Source: Megaleporinus macrocephalus
Taxonomy: Eukaryota > Chordata > Actinopteri > Characiformes > Anostomidae
DNA: 64,000 nucleotides
Reading direction: 5' to 3'
Assembly (NCBI GenBank): GCA_021613375.1
Contig: CM038706.1
Span: 27,345,866-27,409,865, forward strand
Part shown: piece by piece, positions 63,080 to 64,000 of the stretch
Numbering within the stretch: the stretch's first letter is position 1
Layout: the number at the start of each line of letters is the position of its first letter
The notes under the pieces: model-generated
What the model was told of the DNA's origin: nothing
Seen by the model: the letters and a program-made list of their open reading frames with translations, nothing else
Database searches by the model: none
Made by a program: the position numbers and the translations under genes

Positions 63080-64000
63080 ATCGTGTCTTGCGAAGGCATC
63101 CATGCTTGCTGCTTTAGAGTGCACCAAAGGCTCGCCGTTTTCATTCAGTGGGAGGTGGCCAGGGTCGTCCCTGCCTGCCTGCCACGCTTTCCGCTTTGCA
63201 TGCAGATGTGTGTTGTGCTGGGAGCAGAAGCTGGATGAGCTCCCTTCTCTGCATGAGCCAGCTACACCGCAGCAGCACAGTAATCTAGTTAAATCAGAGG
63301 CCTAATGGCTGATAAAAGGTGTGTGGTTTTTAGATAGGGCCAGGATCTGAGACAGGCACCAGGCAATGTGAGCAGCTCCTGCTGCTTTGCACTCATATGT
63401 GCATATCAAACGCATGCATACACAAACACAGAGCAGAAAAGAAGAGCTGTGAGAGAGAAAGAAAGGGAGAGAGAGGGCAGGAAAGAGGGCTCTGAAGCAA
63501 TGGCAGCTAAGCACAGGGAGGCTTTATTGTATGGGAATGAGCGCATGCGTTGCATGAACAGGAACATCAAAACAGAGAATTCTCAGGGCACGTAAAGAGG
63601 AGTACGCTCTCCTCCAGATCTTGTAATGATTTTCTGACTTTCACACATTGCATATAATGGGCTAAACCTTGCTCTGATAGCTCGCCGATAGATGACGTGA
63701 GGTGATGTCAGGTGCCAGCAGTGCTGCAGCTGTTTGTTTAACGGTTTTCATGGTGATACTCCTTGTCCGGTTACCTGAAAGTACTTGCTGTGTCCAATCT
63801 CTACCTCCCACTCACCTGTTAAACCATCAACACACTTTACAACCCCAGCAAAATCTCGGTAGCAATGCATCAACTGACAAGTGGCCGCTCGCTCCTGGCG
63901 AGAGTTATTGCTCCCAATGGCTTTATGACCCTTGTTGCTGATAAGGCCAGGAGCAGGCCCTGCACTCCAAAGCTAGAAAAAGGGGAAACATGATGGGTTC

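Larger units (their letters stand above)
57176..64000 (+). other. meis1: meis1 intron 7 (5' 6.8 kb)
   Basis: The intron opens with GTAAGG and continues past the window. It holds a dispersed repeat (59690-59960), a 172-bp direct duplication (61951-62122 and 62908-63079) and unrepetitive blocks at about 57900-58700, 60460-61160, 61250-61830 and 63690-63960. The next coding exon (acidic stretch and homeodomain) was looked for and not found. In mammals the downstream MEIS1 introns contain conserved enhancers; whether these blocks correspond needs an alignment. Confidence 0.75.

Overview
This is vertebrate nuclear DNA, almost certainly from a teleost fish. The only supported protein-coding gene is the 5' part of a spliced meis1 gene (TALE-class homeobox co-factor) on the + strand. 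The assignment comes from six consecutive coding exons with intact GT-AG junctions and phases that join without error. It also rests on MEIS1-type residues at the positions that separate MEIS1 from MEIS2. Many decayed Tc1/mariner, hAT and MITE-like elements, very long (TA)n tracts and GT/GA microsatellites fit a fish genome. Whether the gene is the a or b teleost duplicate cannot be decided here.

Layout. Positions 1-44,700 are non-coding upstream DNA. They hold microsatellites, transposon relics and several stretches of unrepetitive, homeodomain-motif-rich sequence of the kind seen in regulatory deserts around developmental genes; conservation itself could not be tested. A GC-rich promoter and 5' UTR region lies at about 44,830-45,801. 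The meis1 exons are 45,802-45,813 (MAQR), 47,030-47,250, 48,197-48,338, 48,470-48,520, 48,859-48,909, 49,615-49,761 and 57,064-57,175. Together they encode the first 245 residues plus one base. Intron 6 is about 7.3 kb. Intron 7 runs off the window end, so the homeodomain exons lie beyond 64,000.

Mobile-element content. Three Tc1/mariner transposase relics (9.7 kb +, 29.5 kb -, 34.1-34.5 kb -) and one hAT/ZBED-type transposase relic (15.6-15.9 kb -) are visible. Non-autonomous elements with readable terminal inverted repeats include a Harbinger-like one with a TTA duplication (10.74-11.24 kb), a hAT-like one with an 8-bp duplication (34.56-34.75 kb) and several unassigned ones.

No new enzymatic or defence system is visible. 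The most unusual structures are a perfect 220-bp palindrome centred on a (TA)n tract in meis1 intron 6 (52,938-53,157), a degenerate array of about ten 70-bp units at 20,454-21,185, a 172-bp direct duplication in intron 7, and a short upstream ORF inside a possible 5' UTR intron. Many long open frames here begin at non-ATG codons or run through simple repeats, and they were not called as genes.
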